From: Bacteroidia bacterium
Lineage (GTDB): Bacteria > Bacteroidota > Bacteroidia > Bacteroidales > UBA12481
DNA: 13,668 nt
Assembly (NCBI GenBank): GCA_026391235.1
Contig: JAPLDV010000638.1
Location: forward strand, 1-13,668
Direction of reading: 5' to 3'
Part shown: positions 13,063 through 13,668 of the stretch, one piece after another
How the letters are laid out: each line of letters begins with the position of its first letter
Numbering within the stretch: the first letter of the stretch is position 1
Made by a program: the position numbers and the translations under genes
The notes under the pieces: generated by a model
Database searches by the model: none
The model's input: only the letters and a program-made list of their open reading frames with translations
Told to the model about the DNA's origin: nothing

Positions 13063-13668
13063 ATGCAACAACCGGCAAAGTATTTTCATAAAAGGCTGAA
13101 TTCTACAAATTTGTATGCCAACCAAATGCTGAAAAAATATTCATTAAAGGAACCTTTTTGGATTCGTACCGATGATCAATTTGCCGGAAAAGGGCAGGGC
13201 AACCACAGCTGGATCAGTGAACCCGGGCAGAACCTCACTGGTACACTGACTATTTTCCCACATCAATTTGAGGCATCTCATCAATTCAACCTTTCAAAAA
13301 TCTTTGCAATTGCAACTGCGGTTTTTCTTGAACTCTTTATCAATGAAATCCGCATAAAATGGCCAAACGACCTGTATGCAGGAGATAAAAAAATCGGCGG
13401 AATCCTGATCGAAACAGCCATTCTTGGAAGTTTCATCGATCATGCCATCTTGGGTGCCGGAATCAATATCAATCAGGTAAGATTTCCCGTTGATCTACCG
13501 AATCCAATATCAATCAGTATGTTAACTGGATTAAAGTACGACCTGCATGAGATGGAAAATCTTTTCCTCGAATCTTTCCGGAATCAATATTGCCTGATTG
13601 AATCCGGTAGATATGAAGAAATCCATACCCAATATCTAAACAGGTTATACAGATTTAATGAACCAGCC
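13063..13668 (+). CDS. birA: Biotin-[acetyl-CoA-carboxylase] ligase, stand-alone catalytic form (3' end beyond window)
   Basis: BirA activates biotin with ATP and attaches it to the biotin carrier protein of acetyl-CoA carboxylase and related enzymes. The frame from ATG 13063 is open for 202 codons to the window edge. There is no N-terminal DNA-binding domain: the sequence goes straight into the catalytic fold (YFHKRLNSTNLYA), so this enzyme is not the biotin repressor. The biotinyl-AMP loop reads GKGQGNHSW (about 42-50), where many members have GRGRxGxxW. KWPNDLYAGDKKIGGILIE (about 100-118) carries the active-site lysine region, and GAGININ follows. About 40-50 residues of the C-terminus should lie outside. 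It is divergent from rsfS. Confidence 0.95.
   Translation, partial: MQQPAKYFHKRLNSTNLYANQMLKKYSLKEPFWIRTDDQFAGKGQGNHSWISEPGQNLTGTLTIFPHQFEASHQFNLSKIFAIATAVFLELFINEIRIKWPNDLYAGDKKIGGILIETAILGSFIDHAILGAGININQVRFPVDLPNPISISMLTGLKYDLHEMENLFLESFRNQYCLIESGRYEEIHTQYLNRLYRFNEPA

Overview
The window looks like a piece of a Bacteroidota chromosome, probably a Bacteroidales or Marinilabiliales relative. The evidence is the protein content and order (DUF4492 upstream of a Bacteroidota-type cytochrome bd oxidase; rsfS-ftsH-LUD-cdsA-psd with a nearby pssA; a PorV/PorQ-family outer-membrane protein; a stand-alone BirA), Tat-exported sugar enzymes, and the near absence of Shine-Dalgarno sites (one clear exception, before cydB). 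I saw no tRNA, rRNA, CRISPR array, insertion sequence or phage gene.

Region 1 (1-3415, all minus strand). Three probably co-transcribed genes: a Tat-exported sugar isomerase/epimerase-fold protein, a tetraheme NapC/NrfH-type cytochrome fused to a formylglycine-generating-enzyme (FGE/SUMF1) fold, and a Tat-exported Gfo/Idh/MocA oxidoreductase cut by the window edge. All three should act outside the cytoplasm, which suggests periplasmic sugar redox chemistry with a membrane-anchored electron carrier. The FGE-like domain lacks both catalytic cysteines.

Region 2 (3416-6523, plus strand). A divergent intergenic region carries two related 20-bp dyads and a Bacteroides-type promoter. It is followed by DUF4492, cydA, cydB and a 39-residue single-helix protein resembling CydX: a four-gene cytochrome bd operon for high-affinity oxygen respiration. 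CydA is about 90 residues too short. The missing block should contain helices V-VI and the histidine ligand of low-spin heme b558.

Region 3 (6527-8462). A broken pssA (phosphatidylserine synthase), a PorV/PorQ-like beta-barrel protein, a strong bidirectional terminator, and a small exported Cys/Lys/Ala-rich protein.

Region 4 (8557-13668). On the minus strand, rsfS, ftsH, a LUD-domain gene, cdsA and psd. These cover ribosome silencing, membrane proteolysis and phospholipid synthesis (CdsA makes CDP-diacylglycerol, PssA phosphatidylserine, Psd phosphatidylethanolamine). Divergent from rsfS is birA, which runs off the right edge.

Two patterns cut across the map. First, four arrays of heptanucleotide tandem repeats sit in spacers between co-directional genes. 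Two arrays about 3 kb apart share the unit AYAACYG in the sense orientation, and two arrays supply the last codons of the upstream gene. Second, three conserved genes or gene joints (cydA, pssA, ftsH/LUD) each carry what looks like a clean internal loss of roughly 200-300 bp. These may be real deletions, but their similar size and their position in core genes make an assembly artefact at least as likely. Anyone using these protein sequences should check this first.
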